This document shows positions 20,283 to 20,991 of a stretch of 20,991 bases of DNA, piece after piece. Made by a program: the position numbers and the translations under genes. The notes beneath the pieces are model-generated. The model saw only the letters and a program-made list of their open reading frames with translations, searched no databases and had not been told where the DNA came from. This DNA comes from a virus. How positions within the stretch are numbered: the first letter of the stretch is position 1; each line of letters begins with the position of its first letter. The stretch covers positions 1 to 20,991 of IMG/VR virus record IMGVR_UViG_3300035660_000098. The stretch is one strand, 5' to 3'.

Positions 20283-20344
20283 GAGGCGGGCGTGCCCGCA
20301 AGAATCTTGAAATCAACAATCAAAAATCAGAAATCAAAAAGGCC
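20283..20344 (+). repeat. Composite repeat, third (partial) copy
   Basis: It lacks the left heptamer tract. GCGGGC GT GCCCGC (20286-20299), CAAGA A TCTTG, then AAATCAA, CAATCAA, AAATCAG, AAATCAA (20310-20337). The central base of the second palindrome differs (A instead of G), but both arms are kept. It is followed by ATGAAGCAG, as is the copy at 15651. Confidence 0.8.
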
Positions 20345-20425
20345 ATGAAGCAGAACGGGCACGCCGATCTACTGGGCGGCCCTCTTGACCAACTTCGGCA
20401 CACCGCCGGCATAGAAAGGAATTGA
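20345..20425 (+). CDS. Tiny ORF (26 codons), possibly a remnant
   Basis: The product begins MKQNGHADLL and ends at TGA 20423-20425. Its first three codons (ATGAAGCAG) equal the start of the gpL-like gene, also directly after a composite repeat copy. Beyond those codons the two sequences differ. The AAAGG just upstream is too close to act as a normal site. It may be a relic carried with the repeat, or chance. The following gene starts 2 bases later. Confidence 0.25.
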   Translation: MKQNGHADLLGGPLDQLRHTAGIERN

Positions 20426-20427
20426 TT

Positions 20428-20991
20428 ATGGCTTTGCTGATGCAGGAGAGCTTTGATTTTTACGCCTCAACGGCGAGTCTTTTGGATTCGGCGTGGACCA
20501 GAGCCACGGGTTCACTCTCCTTTCCGGGTGGGCGTCGATCTTCACGCGCAGCCTCGGTTAGTGGTTATGCCACTGGTTTAACATATTGGATTTCGTACAA
20601 CCTCCCTGTAGAAAATACTGGGGTCATCTGGTGGGGATTTGCGTTTGCCCAAGAGGCATTAGCGGGGGTGAATACGGAATGGATTCGGGTGAAATCGGCG
20701 GCCCCGGCCTCCGGCAACCAATTTACTCTAGATATCACCGCCGCCGGTCGCGTGCGGGTCAAAGTCTCGGCGGCGGGCGCCGTTCTGGCCGAGAGTGCGG
20801 ACGGCGCGATAAAACTGGATGGGACGTTCCAGTTCATCGAGATCGGCTTTCAATGTGCCGCGAGCGCCTCCGTGGCGGTCTGGGTGAACGGCGTGTCCGT
20901 GTTGTCCGGTAATGCTTTGAATCTGCGGCAATCGGGTGCGGGTGGCTGCGGCCGACTGGTTTGTGGGAGTCCAGCCAATAACGTCGCTAAC
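20428..20991 (+). CDS. Tail protein with lectin-like beta domain, 3' end outside window
   Basis: An open frame of 188 codons from ATG 20428 to the window edge without a stop. AAAGGA lies about 8 bases upstream. It starts MALLMQESFDFYASTASLLD, then shows a SWTRATG-type turn, strands and a WINGVSVLSG-like segment (VWVNGVSVLSGNALNL). This pattern is typical of concanavalin/LamG-like domains in phage tail proteins, where MxxxSFDxY starts are common. It lies right after the host specificity protein, so it is probably a fiber or accessory adsorption protein. Codon use is less GC-biased over the first ~200 bases than in upstream genes. The family is inferred from pattern only. Confidence 0.65.
   Translation, partial: MALLMQESFDFYASTASLLDSAWTRATGSLSFPGGRRSSRAASVSGYATGLTYWISYNLPVENTGVIWWGFAFAQEALAGVNTEWIRVKSAAPASGNQFTLDITAAGRVRVKVSAAGAVLAESADGAIKLDGTFQFIEIGFQCAASASVAVWVNGVSVLSGNALNLRQSGAGGCGRLVCGSPANNVAN

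Overview
The window is the head-and-tail morphogenesis block of a siphovirus or prophage with lambda-like gene order. Every supported gene is on the + strand and no host gene was recognised. In order it holds: small terminase, a small ORF, large terminase (GpA type), three small ORFs (one with a zinc finger), a gpW-like joiner, portal, S49 protease with a nested scaffold, two paralogous capsid decoration proteins, major capsid protein, a small membrane protein, then gpFII-, gpZ-, gpU- and gpV-like connector and tail genes, a frameshifted gpG/GT-like tail chaperone, tape measure, gpM-like and gpL-like tip proteins, one fused K-I-J-like protein, and a tail protein running off the right edge. No integrase, repressor, replication or lysis gene is visible, so prophage and free phage cannot be told apart.

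The host is unknown. The DNA is GC-rich. It carries heptanucleotide spacer repeats, a CACGGAG/CTCTGTG inverted repeat and long polyserine segments, which I associate from memory with Planctomycetota (Phycisphaerae-like) and similar environmental genomes. That placement is tentative.

Three things set this phage apart. (1) Five virion proteins (both decoration proteins, the tail tube, the gpM-like tip protein and the K-I-J fusion) carry polyserine tails, written in a mixture of AGY and TCN codons. (2) Most spacers hold tandem 7-bp units (AAATCAA/GATTTAC type, usually 4-6 copies). These tracts sit at gene borders and stand in for a Shine-Dalgarno sequence before four genes. In three places they are translated: the C-terminus of a small ORF, the protease-scaffold linker, and the N-terminus of the K-I-J fusion. 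(3) The tail chaperone has an A AAA AAC slippery heptamer leading into a 106-codon -1 frame that has no start of its own near its beginning.

Transcription probably has two parts. A terminase unit (157-4177) ends at a perfect 12-bp inverted repeat and an intrinsic terminator. The main head and tail unit starts after a two-hairpin leader at 4316-4389. The first ~120 bases are visibly AT-richer than the rest, and I see no gene there. No gene-free stretch is longer than 300 bases; the longest are 4178-4404 and 20168-20427, and both hold the repeats and hairpins listed.
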